A stretch of DNA of 64,000 nt from assembly GCA_963722555.1 (NCBI GenBank), contig CAVRNQ010000001.1, positions 868,001-932,000 of the forward strand, read 5' to 3'. The position numbers and the translations under genes were made by a program. Below are positions 15,763 through 23,415 of the stretch, one piece after another (position 1 is the stretch's first letter; every line of letters starts with the position of its first letter). The notes below the pieces were generated by a model, which was given only the letters and a program-made list of their open reading frames with translations, was not told where the DNA came from and did not search any database. This DNA is from Bog-366 sp963722555 (GTDB lineage: Bacteria > Acidobacteriota > Terriglobia > UBA7540).

Positions 15763-15912
15763 ATACGGTTCACTTAAGGGGTCCCAGGAAAATACTACTG
15801 AATTCGTTCCTGGGTGACCCCCTCACCCGGCCCGCCCCGGCTGGAGAAAACACCGGTTGCGGGCCACCCTCTCCCCCAAGGGGGAGAGGGCAGTTAATTC
15901 CAAGAGGTTTGG
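15763..15912. repeat. One-ended REP/MITE copy between etfB and fabF
   Basis: Begins with CAATACGGTTCACTTAAG, the same end as the complete element at 17552-17780, and continues through GACCCCCTCACCCGGCCCGC and the palindrome CCCTCTCCCCCAAGGGGGAG. No matching right end is found before the fabF stop codon, so the copy is probably truncated. Confidence 0.6.
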
Positions 15913-15926
15913 TGAAGAGAAGCTGC

Positions 15927-17168
15927 CTACCCCGCGTACCGCTTCATGAGCAGTGCGGCGTTGGTGCCGCCGAAGCCGAAGGAATTGGAGAGGGCGTACT
16001 CGACGTCGGCCTTGCGCGCCTGGTTGGGGACGTAATCCAGATCGCAATCCGGGTCGGGGTTCTCAAGATTGATGGTAGGGGGCACCATCTGGTCGCGCAA
16101 CACCAGCGCGGTGATGCCCGCTTCCACTCCGCCCGCGCCGCCCAGCAGGTGGCCGGTCATGGACTTGGTGGAACTCACGGCCAGCTTGCGGGCGTGCTCG
16201 CCAAAGACTTTCTTGATGGCGAGGGTTTCCAGGCGATCGTTGTAGGGTGTCGAGGTGCCGTGGGCGTTGATGTAGTTGACCTGCTCGGGCCGAATCGCGG
16301 CATCCGCCAGGGTTGACCGCATGGCGCGCACGGCGCCATCGGCGGTCTCTTCCGGCTGCGTGATGTGGAAGGCGTCGCCCGACATGCCGTAGCCGACGAT
16401 TTCGGCAAGTATCTGCGCGCCCCGCTGGAGCGCGAAATCCAGTTCTTCCAGGATGAGGATGCCCGAGCCTTCGCCGATCACGAAGCCGTCGCGCTCCTTA
16501 TCAAACGGGCGGCTGGCCCTTTCGGGTTCGTTATTGCGGGTGGAGAGCGCGCGCATGGCGGCAAACCCGCCCACTCCCATGGGCGTGATGGCGGCTTCGG
16601 TGCCGCCGCAGATCATCACGTCGGCGGCCGAGCGCTGGATGAGCTTGAAGGAATCTCCTACCGCATGGGCGCTGGAAGAGCAGGCGGTGCAGGTGGCGGA
16701 GTTCGGCCCCTTGGCGCCGTGGCGGATGGAGACGTGGCCGGCGGCGAGGTTGACGATGGAGGCGGGAATGAAGAAGGGTGAGATCTTACGCGGGCCGCCC
16801 TCGAGCAGCGCCGTGTGTTCGCGCTCGATGACATCGAACCCGCCGATGCCCGAGCCGATATGCACGCCCACGCGCTCGGCGATGTCGGGAGTGACGCGGA
16901 GCCCCGACTGCGTCAGGGCCTGCTGGGAGGCCGCCAGGGCGAACTGAATGAAGAGGCCCATCTTCTTCAGTTCTTTCTTTTCGATGAACTGAAGCGGGTC
17001 AAATCCCTTCACTTCCGCCGCGATGGTCACGGCGAAGCCCGCGGTGTCAAAATGCGTGATGGGCGCCACGCCGCTCTTGCCGGCCAGGAGATTCCGCCAC
17101 GACTCCACCGTGTCGAGGCCGAGGGCGGTGAGCAAACCCACACCGGTCACGACGACTCTCCGCGTCAA
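15927..17168 (-). CDS. fabF: 3-oxoacyl-[acyl-carrier-protein] synthase II
   Basis: Condensing enzyme that elongates acyl-ACP with malonyl-ACP. The catalytic triad is visible: Cys163 in CTACSSSAHAVG, His303 in NAHGTSTPYND and His340 in KSMTGHLLGGAGG, with Lys335. 413 aa, normal. The start is a TTG at 17168 backed by AGGAGGAGC a few bases upstream. It follows acpP by 36 bases and ends the fab cluster. Confidence 0.97.
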   Translation of the reverse strand: MTRRVVVTGVGLLTALGLDTVESWRNLLAGKSGVAPITHFDTAGFAVTIAAEVKGFDPLQFIEKKELKKMGLFIQFALAASQQALTQSGLRVTPDIAERVGVHIGSGIGGFDVIEREHTALLEGGPRKISPFFIPASIVNLAAGHVSIRHGAKGPNSATCTACSSSAHAVGDSFKLIQRSAADVMICGGTEAAITPMGVGGFAAMRALSTRNNEPERASRPFDKERDGFVIGEGSGILILEELDFALQRGAQILAEIVGYGMSGDAFHITQPEETADGAVRAMRSTLADAAIRPEQVNYINAHGTSTPYNDRLETLAIKKVFGEHARKLAVSSTKSMTGHLLGGAGGVEAGITALVLRDQMVPPTINLENPDPDCDLDYVPNQARKADVEYALSNSFGFGGTNAALLMKRYAG

Positions 17169-17204
17169 GCTGTGCTCCTCCTGTGGAGACCTGCCCTGCG
17201 CTGG

Positions 17205-17453
17205 TCAGTTCTTCGAGGGTTTCACGTGGGCTTGGATGTAATCAACCGCGTCCTTGACGGTCGCGATCTTCTCCGCGTCCTCGTCCGGGATCTCAATTTC
17301 GAACGACTCCTCAAACGCCATCACCAGCTCCACGATGTCGAGTGAATCGGCGCCGAGGTCGTCGACGAAATGCGCGGTGGGGGTAACTTCCGACTCGTCC
17401 ACCCCGAGTTGCTCCACAATAATCTGTTTCACCTTCTCTTCGGGCGAAGCCAT
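17205..17453 (-). CDS. acpP: Acyl carrier protein
   Basis: 82 aa acidic protein. The 4'-phosphopantetheine attachment Ser37 is in the canonical DDLGADSLDIVELVM. Carries acyl intermediates between the Fab enzymes encoded around it. It lies between fabG and fabF, the standard fabG-acpP-fabF order, but the fabG-acpP spacer has been invaded by a MITE-like element. Confidence 0.97.
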   Translation of the reverse strand: MASPEEKVKQIIVEQLGVDESEVTPTAHFVDDLGADSLDIVELVMAFEESFEIEIPDEDAEKIATVKDAVDYIQAHVKPSKN

Positions 17454-17551
17454 CAGTCTATCCTCCTCAAGTTACATGGGGGCGCTCATTCTAACTTCGC
17501 TATGGGCAAGCGTCAAGCGCTGTGTAGTCCCAGAGCCTTACCCGCTAGGCC

Positions 17552-17780
17552 CAATACTGTTCACTTAAGCTGGATGTTACCAATTCGACCCCCTCACCCC
17601 CGGCCCCTCTCCCCCAAGGGGGCGAGGGGGGAGGTAATTTGAATTTACTGCCCTCGCCCCCTTGGGGGAGAGGGTGGACCGCAACCGGCGCTTTCTCCAG
17701 CCGGGGCGGGCCGGGTGAGGGGGTCACTCGGGAATAAATAGATGAATAATCTCCTCAACCCTCTTATGTGAACAGTATTA
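17552..17780. mobile_element. 229-base MITE-like element with 10-base target duplication, next to fabG stop
   Basis: Ends are AATACTGTTCACTTAAG (17553-17569) and the near-perfect inverted copy CTTATGTGAACAGTATT (17763-17779), 16 of 17 matching. CCGCTAGGCC is directly repeated outside each end (17542-17551 and 17781-17790), consistent with a 10-base target duplication. The right duplicate contains the fabG stop codon (17784-17786). The interior holds two CCCTCTCCCCCAAGGGGG-type palindromes and no ORF. The mobilising transposase is not in the window. Confidence 0.85.
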
Positions 17781-17783
17781 CCG

Positions 17784-18530
17784 CTAGGCCATGTACATAC
17801 CACCGTTAATATTGAGTACGTGACCCGTAATATAGCCCGCTTCCTCCGAGGCCAGGAAAAGCACGCCGTTCGCCACCTCACGGTCGGTGCCCATGCGGCC
17901 CAGGGGAATCACGCCTAACATCTTTTCCTTGATTTCCGCAGGCAGACCCTCGGTCATGGCTGTGGCGATAAAGCCCGGAGCGACCGCGTTCACCGTGATG
18001 TTGCGCCGGGCGACTTCCGCGGCCACCGCCTTGGTCAGGCCAATGATGCCCGCCTTGGAGGCGATGTAGTTCGCCTGGCCCACGTTTCCGACTTGCGCCA
18101 CCACGGAAGCGATGTTGATGATCCGCCCGTAGCGTTGCTTGACCATCGAGGGCAGCGCCGCCCGAATGCAGGAGAACGCCCCGGTCAGGTTGACCTTGAG
18201 GACGGCTTCCCAATCTTCGCTCTTCATCCGCATCACCAGGTTATCCTTGGTAATGCCCGCGTTGTTCACCAGGATGTCGATCTTGCCCCAGGCCGCGATG
18301 ATCTCTTCCATCATTCTCTGGACGGTTGCCGGGTCCGTGACATCGACGATGCACTTCAGCACTTTGTATCCCAGGTTCTGGAATTCCTCGAGGGTTTCAT
18401 CGAGCTTGGGACGGGGTATGTCGGCCAAAACGATACTCGCGCCGGCTTCGGCCAGGGTCAAGGCCGTGGCCCGGCCGATTCCCTGGGCGCTGCCCGTTAC
18501 CAATGCTACGCGTCCTTCCAGACTCGTCAT
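17784..18530 (-). CDS. fabG: 3-oxoacyl-[acyl-carrier-protein] reductase
   Basis: NADPH-dependent reductase of the fatty acid elongation cycle, short-chain dehydrogenase family. Motifs: GSAQGIGR (13-20) for the cofactor, NNAG (89-92), Ser142, Tyr155 and Lys159 (YIASK), all in place. 248 aa. The final codons and stop are intact although an element with a 10-base duplication abuts them. A REP-type spacer separates it from fabD. Confidence 0.96.
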   Translation of the reverse strand: MTSLEGRVALVTGSAQGIGRATALTLAEAGASIVLADIPRPKLDETLEEFQNLGYKVLKCIVDVTDPATVQRMMEEIIAAWGKIDILVNNAGITKDNLVMRMKSEDWEAVLKVNLTGAFSCIRAALPSMVKQRYGRIINIASVVAQVGNVGQANYIASKAGIIGLTKAVAAEVARRNITVNAVAPGFIATAMTEGLPAEIKEKMLGVIPLGRMGTDREVANGVLFLASEEAGYITGHVLNINGGMYMA

Positions 18531-18555
18531 AACGTCATCGGCTCCTTGTCATTGC

Positions 18556-18672
18556 TTTTTGATTTGCTCCTGCGTGACCCCCTCACCCGTCCCGCCCCGG
18601 CTGGAGAATGCGCCGGTTGCGGGCCACCCTCTCCCCCAAGGGGGCGAGGGCAGTCAATTCCAAGGGGCTAGC
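18556..18672. repeat. REP-type repeat between fabD and fabG
   Basis: Contains GACCCCCTCACCCGTCCCGC, GGCTGGAGAATGCGCCGGTT and CCCTCTCCCCCAAGGGGGCG, ending GCAGTCAATTCCAAGGGG. This is the same interior as 15790-15905 and 17580-17730 but without recognisable terminal inverted repeats. Confidence 0.6.
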
Positions 18673-18676
18673 GAGG

Positions 18677-19612
18677 TTACGGCGCCAGCCGCACCACTAC
18701 CTCGTTGAGCGTGGCGACGTCTTCGACGCGCAGGCACTCCGCCGTCCGATCGATCTGCCGCAGCAGTCCCGAGAGGACTTTGCCCGGCCCGACTTCCACG
18801 AACATCTCCACGCCTTCCGCGCGCAGGCGCCGCATCGACTCTTCCCAGCGCACGGGAGCGGTCACCTGGCGCTTCAGCCCTTCGCGTACCAAGGCGGCGG
18901 CCTTCACCACCTGGGCGTCCGCGTTGTTCACCAGCGGCACGGGCGGGTCGATGAATTCCGCCGCATCCAAGTCAACACTCAAACGGTCCTGCGCGGGCTG
19001 CATCAGGGCGCAATGAAAGGGGGCGCTCACGTTGAGCAGGATGGCCCGCTTGGCGCCACGCACTTTCGCCAGTTCCACGGCTCGCGCCACGGCCCGGGCG
19101 CCGCCGGCGATCACCACCTGGCCGGGTGAATTCAAGTTTGCCGGAGAAACCACTTCTCCTTGGGCGGCGTCGCAGCAGACAGCTTCGACCGCCGCGCCGT
19201 CCAGGCCCAGGATCGCCGCCATGGCGCCTTGGCCCACCGGCACCGCTTCCTGCATGTATTGGCCACGCTTGCGGACCAGCCGCACGGCGTCGGCCAGACC
19301 CAGCGCGCCCGCCGCCACCAGGGCCGAGTATTCTCCCAAGCTGTGCCCCGCTACATAATCCGCCGGAATGCCCTTTTCGCGCAAGACCCTTGCGGCAGCC
19401 ACGGAAGCGGCGAGAATCGCGGGCTGGGTGTTGGCGGTAAGCTGCAGTTCCTCCGCCGGGCCGTCAAAGCAGAGCTTAGAGATCGCGAAACCCAGGGCCT
19501 GGTCGGCTTCCTCGAACACAGCGCGCGCGCAGGCAAAATTCTCCGCCAACTCCCGGCCCATGCCGGGATATTGAGAACCTTGACCGGGAAACAGGAAAGC
19601 AACCTTAGGCAA
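18677..19612 (-). CDS. fabD: Malonyl-CoA:ACP transacylase
   Basis: Transfers malonyl from CoA to ACP. Nucleophile Ser91 in GHSLGEYSALVAAGA, with the N-terminal FPGQGSQYPGMG (8-19) and the catalytic-His region SAPFHCALMQPA. 311 aa, normal length. In the plsX-fabH-fabD-fabG-acpP-fabF order typical of many bacteria. Confidence 0.97.
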   Translation of the reverse strand: MPKVAFLFPGQGSQYPGMGRELAENFACARAVFEEADQALGFAISKLCFDGPAEELQLTANTQPAILAASVAAARVLREKGIPADYVAGHSLGEYSALVAAGALGLADAVRLVRKRGQYMQEAVPVGQGAMAAILGLDGAAVEAVCCDAAQGEVVSPANLNSPGQVVIAGGARAVARAVELAKVRGAKRAILLNVSAPFHCALMQPAQDRLSVDLDAAEFIDPPVPLVNNADAQVVKAAALVREGLKRQVTAPVRWEESMRRLRAEGVEMFVEVGPGKVLSGLLRQIDRTAECLRVEDVATLNEVVVRLAP

Positions 19613-19629
19613 CGGGGACCTTCCTCATA

Positions 19630-19725
19630 CTGAATCACTGAGTCTGCGAATCAGTGATTGATTACCTTCCCCAACAGTGGGAGCAGAATTCAATGATTCA
19701 GTGGCTCACTGACTCAGTGATTCAG
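19630..19725. repeat. CTGAATCACTGAGTC inverted repeat between fabH and fabD
   Basis: CTGAATCACTGAGTC (19630-19644) is exactly inverted at 19711-19725. The interior GATTGATTACCTTCCCCAAC and AATTCAATGATTCAGTGG is shared with 20723-20847 on the other side of fabH. Confidence 0.7.
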
Positions 19726-19729
19726 TTCC

Positions 19730-20710
19730 TCACCACCGCATCAGCACTGCTCCCCACGTGACGCCCGCGCCGAAGGCGGACATCAGCACCAGGTCGCCCC
19801 TTTTCAGGCGGCCGCTTTGCACGCATTCATCCAGGCAGATGGGGATGGAGGCCGAGGAAGTGTTGCCGACGTGGCTGATGTTGGAATAGACCTTCTCGGA
19901 GGACACGCCCAGCCGCTCGCGGACCGCCTCCGTAATGCGTTGATTCGCCTGGTGGGGGATGAAAAGGTCGAGATCGGCCACCTGGAGGCCGGCTTTCTTC
20001 AGCACCTGGCGCGAGACGTCTTCCATGCTGCGGACCGCCACCTTGAAAAGCTCGTTGCCCCGCATCTTGATGTAATGGGCGCCCTGTTCGACGGTTTGGC
20101 AGGAAGCGGGTAGGGCGGTGCCGCCGGCAGGGATGAAAAGGTGATCGGCGTAGTGGCCTTCGGTGTGCAGTTCGTGCGCCAGGATTCCCGAGGGCGGCGC
20201 GACCGGCCCGAACACCGCCGCGGCGACGCCGTCGCCGAAAATGACACAGGTGGCGCGGTCCTTGTAGTCGAGATAACGCGAGAGCAACTCGGCGCCGATC
20301 ACCAGCACGTACCTTGCCGTCCCGTTGTGGATGAATTGCTCCGCCACGGTCATGCCAAAAAGAAACCCGGAGCAAGCCGCGGCCAGGTCGAAGGCGCAGC
20401 AGCCGCGCGCGCCGAGCGCGGACTGAATGAGCGCGGCGGTCGAGGGCAGCGGCATGTCGGGCGAAATCGTAGAACAGATGATCAGGTCGAGATCCTTGGC
20501 CTTGATTCCCGCCTTCTCCAAGGCTTTGCGCGAAGCCAGCACGGAAAGGGAGGAGGTCGTTTCATGGGGGGCAGCCTGGCGGCGCTCTTTGATGCCGGTG
20601 CGGTCGGTGATCCACTGGTCGGTGGTTTCCACCAGCTTCTCCAGATCTTGATTGGTGATCACCTTATCCGGCAAGGCCGAGCCCGTTCCTAACACCCCTG
20701 CTACACACAT
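19730..20710 (-). CDS. fabH: 3-oxoacyl-[acyl-carrier-protein] synthase III
   Basis: Starts fatty acid synthesis by condensing acetyl-CoA (or branched starters) with malonyl-ACP. Catalytic Cys113 in AAACSGFLFGM, with the His and Asn of PHQANQRI and NTSSASIP regions visible near the C-terminus. 326 aa, normal. Flanked on both sides by copies of the same short inverted repeat. Confidence 0.96.
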   Translation of the reverse strand: MCVAGVLGTGSALPDKVITNQDLEKLVETTDQWITDRTGIKERRQAAPHETTSSLSVLASRKALEKAGIKAKDLDLIICSTISPDMPLPSTAALIQSALGARGCCAFDLAAACSGFLFGMTVAEQFIHNGTARYVLVIGAELLSRYLDYKDRATCVIFGDGVAAAVFGPVAPPSGILAHELHTEGHYADHLFIPAGGTALPASCQTVEQGAHYIKMRGNELFKVAVRSMEDVSRQVLKKAGLQVADLDLFIPHQANQRITEAVRERLGVSSEKVYSNISHVGNTSSASIPICLDECVQSGRLKRGDLVLMSAFGAGVTWGAVLMRW

Positions 20711-20722
20711 AGAGACTCCTGG

Positions 20723-20847
20723 GACTGAATCAGTGAGTCATTGAACCAGTGAATCACTGAGTCAGCGAATCAGTAATTGATTACCTTCCCCAACAGTTGG
20801 AGCCGAATTCAATGATTCAGTGGCTCACTGATTCAGTGATTCAGTCC
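20723..20847. repeat. Second copy of the CTGAATCA repeat, between plsX and fabH
   Basis: ACTGAATCAGTGAGTC near 20724 and ATTCAGTGATTCAGTCC near 20831-20847 form the ends. The interior GATTACCTTCCCCAACAGTTGG then AATTCAATGATTCAGTGGCTC matches 19657-19708 closely. It contains additional internal GAATCA(C/G)TGA words, so it is longer than copy 1. Confidence 0.7.
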
Positions 20848-20889
20848 TTTTCGGCGGAGGGAACGCGGGACTGAATCGGGAACCCTTGA

Positions 20890-21906
20890 TTACCCTTGGG
20901 GATTTCCCAGGGAAGCAGCCGCTAAGTCGCGTTCAATCTTCTCGTTCACTTTTCCGGTGGCGAATTCCGCCGCGACCCGGATGGCATTCTTGATGGCGTT
21001 GGAGTTCGAACCGCCGTGGCAGATAATGCATACCCCTTTTACGCCCAGCAACGGCGCGCCGCCGTACTCGGAATAATCCACCCGCTTCTTGAAATTCTTA
21101 AAGGCTTTTCGGGCCAGCACGTAGCCAACCTTGGAGGAGAGCGTGCTGGAAAGAGCTTCCTTCAGCAGGCTGGAGACCGCTTCGATAAGCCCTTCGCTGA
21201 TCTTCAGGGCCACGTTGCCGATGAAGCCGTCGCAAACGATCACTTCCACGCTGCCGTTGTATAGGTCGCGGCCTTCCACGTTGCCGACAAAATTCACGGG
21301 AAGCTGCTTGAGCAGCGCTAGCGCCTCGCGGGTCAGGTCGTTCCCCTTGTGCTCTTCCTGGCCGATGGAGAGCAGTCCGAGGCGCGGGCGCTCCACGCCG
21401 AAGATGGCGCGATAGTAGGTCTCACCCATCACCGCGAACTCCACCAGGTGGTGGGGCTTGCAATCGACGTTCGCGCCCACATCCAGCAGCACGGCGGCAG
21501 TGCCCTTGGAGGTGGGGAAAACCTGCGCCAGGGCGGGGCGGTCCACGCCTTCCAGCGCCCCCAGCACAATCTTGGCGGTGGTCATCACGGCGCCCGTGTT
21601 GCCGGCGCTGATCATGCCGTCGGCCTTGCCCTCGTGCACCAGGCGCGCCGCCACCCGCAAGGAGGAGTCCCGCTTGGCGCGGAAGGCCTTGGTCGCTCGG
21701 TCCTGCATGGTGACCGCTTCGCTGGCGTGGACGATCTCGATGGACAGGCCCCGCGCCTCACGGCGGCCGAGCTCGCGGCTCAGGCGGTCTTGCGGCCCGA
21801 CCAGCAAGACCTCCGCGTATCCCGCCCGCGCGGCCTCGATCGCTCCCGCAATTTCCGGCTCCGGCGCCGAGTCGGTGCCCATGGCGTCAACAGCAATACG
21901 TCGCAT
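20890..21906 (-). CDS. plsX: Phosphate acyltransferase PlsX
   Basis: Converts acyl-ACP to acyl-phosphate for phospholipid synthesis. MRRIAVDAMGTDSAPEPEIAG start, ISAGNTGAVMTTA and DVGANVDCKPHHLVEFAVMG, CDGFIGNVALK and GVKGVCIICHGGSN are family signatures. 338 aa, normal. It follows rpmF in the conserved yceD-rpmF-plsX-fabH order. Confidence 0.97.
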   Translation of the reverse strand: MRRIAVDAMGTDSAPEPEIAGAIEAARAGYAEVLLVGPQDRLSRELGRREARGLSIEIVHASEAVTMQDRATKAFRAKRDSSLRVAARLVHEGKADGMISAGNTGAVMTTAKIVLGALEGVDRPALAQVFPTSKGTAAVLLDVGANVDCKPHHLVEFAVMGETYYRAIFGVERPRLGLLSIGQEEHKGNDLTREALALLKQLPVNFVGNVEGRDLYNGSVEVIVCDGFIGNVALKISEGLIEAVSSLLKEALSSTLSSKVGYVLARKAFKNFKKRVDYSEYGGAPLLGVKGVCIICHGGSNSNAIKNAIRVAAEFATGKVNEKIERDLAAASLGNPQG

Positions 21907-21993
21907 CGTGGTCAGTTCAATCGATGGAATAGGGTCGGCGCGGGAAGAGACGGTCGCGCCGGGTCGAGCTGCCGAGGGTCATCGCCTGACACT

Positions 21994-22179
21994 TTAAGCG
22001 GATTCCTCCACCAGGACCACTTCCCGGCTGCGATAGTAACCGCAGTGCGGGCAAACCTGGTGAGGCAGCTTCTTTTCGTGACAGTGCGGGCACTCGGCCA
22101 TGGCAGGCGCCGCCAGATGATCGTGCGACCGCCGGCGATTCTTCCGCGCTTTGGAATGTCGTCGTTTGGGATTCGGCAT
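21994..22179 (-). CDS. rpmF: 50S ribosomal protein bL32
   Basis: 61 aa, starts MPNPKRRHSKARKNRRRSHD. The zinc-binding C-terminal half is of the C+ type: CPHCHEK, then VCPHCGYYRSREV, giving four cysteines. Located between yceD and plsX as in most bacteria. Confidence 0.97.
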   Translation of the reverse strand: MPNPKRRHSKARKNRRRSHDHLAAPAMAECPHCHEKKLPHQVCPHCGYYRSREVVLVEESA

Positions 22180-22315
22180 GGCTGTTCTTCTTTCCTTCGA
22201 TACGGAATGCTGCGCGGGGACCCACCACTGCTGCCCGCCAGGCAGTCACCCCTGGCTGCTGGATTTTCGACCGGAACGGCTCGGGTGGGAAGCATTCCTC
22301 CCGGCCACCCCGACA

Positions 22316-22825
22316 TTACTCTCCCTGGAGCGAAGCAAAGGGAGAATCTTCCGGCGAGTGCGAACAAGCGCACGATACAAGATTCCGATTCACCCCGCAC
22401 CCTGGACACAAACCCCGGCATTCGGGCCGGCAAACCACCTTCATGGGCACCGAGAGATATACCTGCTCCGTGGCCACCTCCGCCAGTTCGATTCCATCCC
22501 CGGAGTAGAAGCCGATTTCCAGCTCGTCCGCGGCAATTTCGACCTCCTCTTCCTTGGCAATGGTCTCCAGCGGCCGGTAGAAGAGGTCAAAATCACGGCT
22601 CACCGGAATCTCGACCGGCCCCAGGCAGCGGTCGCAACTGGCTTCCAGGCGGGTCGCGAGGTGCCCGCGAATCCGAATTTCGCCGGCCAGGAGTTCCGCC
22701 GTGACGTCGATCTTGAGGGGCGCCCCTTGCCGGAACTGGGTGTCCCGATAATCCAGCACGCCGGGGGCGAAGTCCTCAGAGGCCATGACCCGGTGGAACT
22801 CAAGTTCTGCAAGGGTTATGCGCAC
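22316..22825 (-). CDS. YceD/DUF177 family protein
   Basis: Upstream neighbour of rpmF in the conserved yceD-rpmF pair. Members are implicated in 23S rRNA accumulation or ribosome assembly. A likely GTG start at 22825 has GAGG about 5 bases before it. The longer frame begins at a TTG at 22852. Cysteine motifs typical of the family are present: CDRCLGPV in the middle, and CRPECRGLCPGCG near the C-terminus. About 169 aa from the GTG. Confidence 0.88.
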   Translation of the reverse strand: MRITLAELEFHRVMASEDFAPGVLDYRDTQFRQGAPLKIDVTAELLAGEIRIRGHLATRLEASCDRCLGPVEIPVSRDFDLFYRPLETIAKEEEVEIAADELEIGFYSGDGIELAEVATEQVYLSVPMKVVCRPECRGLCPGCGVNRNLVSCACSHSPEDSPFASLQGE

Positions 22826-22897
22826 CCCAGCCTCATAAGCGCAAAACAACAATTATAACCCGCATGTGAGGGTTGTCAAGGAAGGCCAGTCCAAATG

Positions 22898-23118
22898 CAG
22901 GGCCCCGTCAAAGTCCAATGGGGTTGAAAAAGACCCCTCACCTGCCCTCCTCCGTCGGGCACCCTCTCCCTTAGGGAGAGGGCTGTGATTCTGATTTCTA
23001 TCCCTCTCCCTTGGGGAGAGGGTGTCCCGCAACGTCGGGACGGGTGAGGGGTTTCTTCGTGGGTGATACATACATGGCCCTAGAGGTACGCGACACCCGC
23101 GACTTTGACGGGGCCCTG
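22898..23118. mobile_element. 221-base MITE-like element with perfect 18-base inverted ends and 10-base target duplication
   Basis: CAGGGCCCCGTCAAAGTC (22898-22915) is exactly inverted at 23101-23118. AGTCCAAATG is directly repeated just outside both ends (22888-22897, 23119-23128). The interior carries two CCCTCTCCCTTNGGGAGAGGG palindromes like other REP-type repeats of this window, and no ORF. It lies in the divergent spacer between yceD and the class V aminotransferase. Confidence 0.9.
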
Positions 23119-23285
23119 AGTCCAAATGGAATTGCCTTGGTACATCGTATCCCCCCTGTGGGGCTGAAGTGTTTGAGTGGGAAGAGGAGAGAGGAGATGG
23201 CTGCCTTGGTGGGAGGAGCACGCCACCGGCTACGACGTCTCGGCAGGGGCGACCACGTGCATGTACTCCCATAAAGGGAATTGAT

Positions 23286-23314
23286 TTGACAATTGGCACT
23301 CGCTTTCCTATTCT
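23286..23314 (+). promoter_or_regulatory. Sigma-70-type promoter for the class V aminotransferase
   Basis: TTGACA (23286-23291), a 17-base spacer and TATTCT (23309-23314). The start codon is about 100 bases downstream. The 5' leader begins with a short GC hairpin (CTGAGGCGCTTCGGCTCAG). Confidence 0.75.
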
Positions 23315-23415
23315 GAGGCGCTTCGGCTCAGACCGTCCTGGACTTTCGGTAGACGCCACCAGTTTTGACGAGGTTCTTCCGAAGCCACATTCCACTCGAA
23401 AAAGGAAACGCCTTC

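Noticed and set aside
21349..22704. 451-codon plus-strand ORF opposite plsX, rpmF and yceD
   Set aside because: Runs through three conserved genes on the other strand and has no recognisable domain.
22898..23118. Rho-independent terminator for yceD or the aminotransferase gene
   Set aside because: The palindromes are GC-rich but lack T-runs, and the element's ends and target duplication identify it as an insertion instead.
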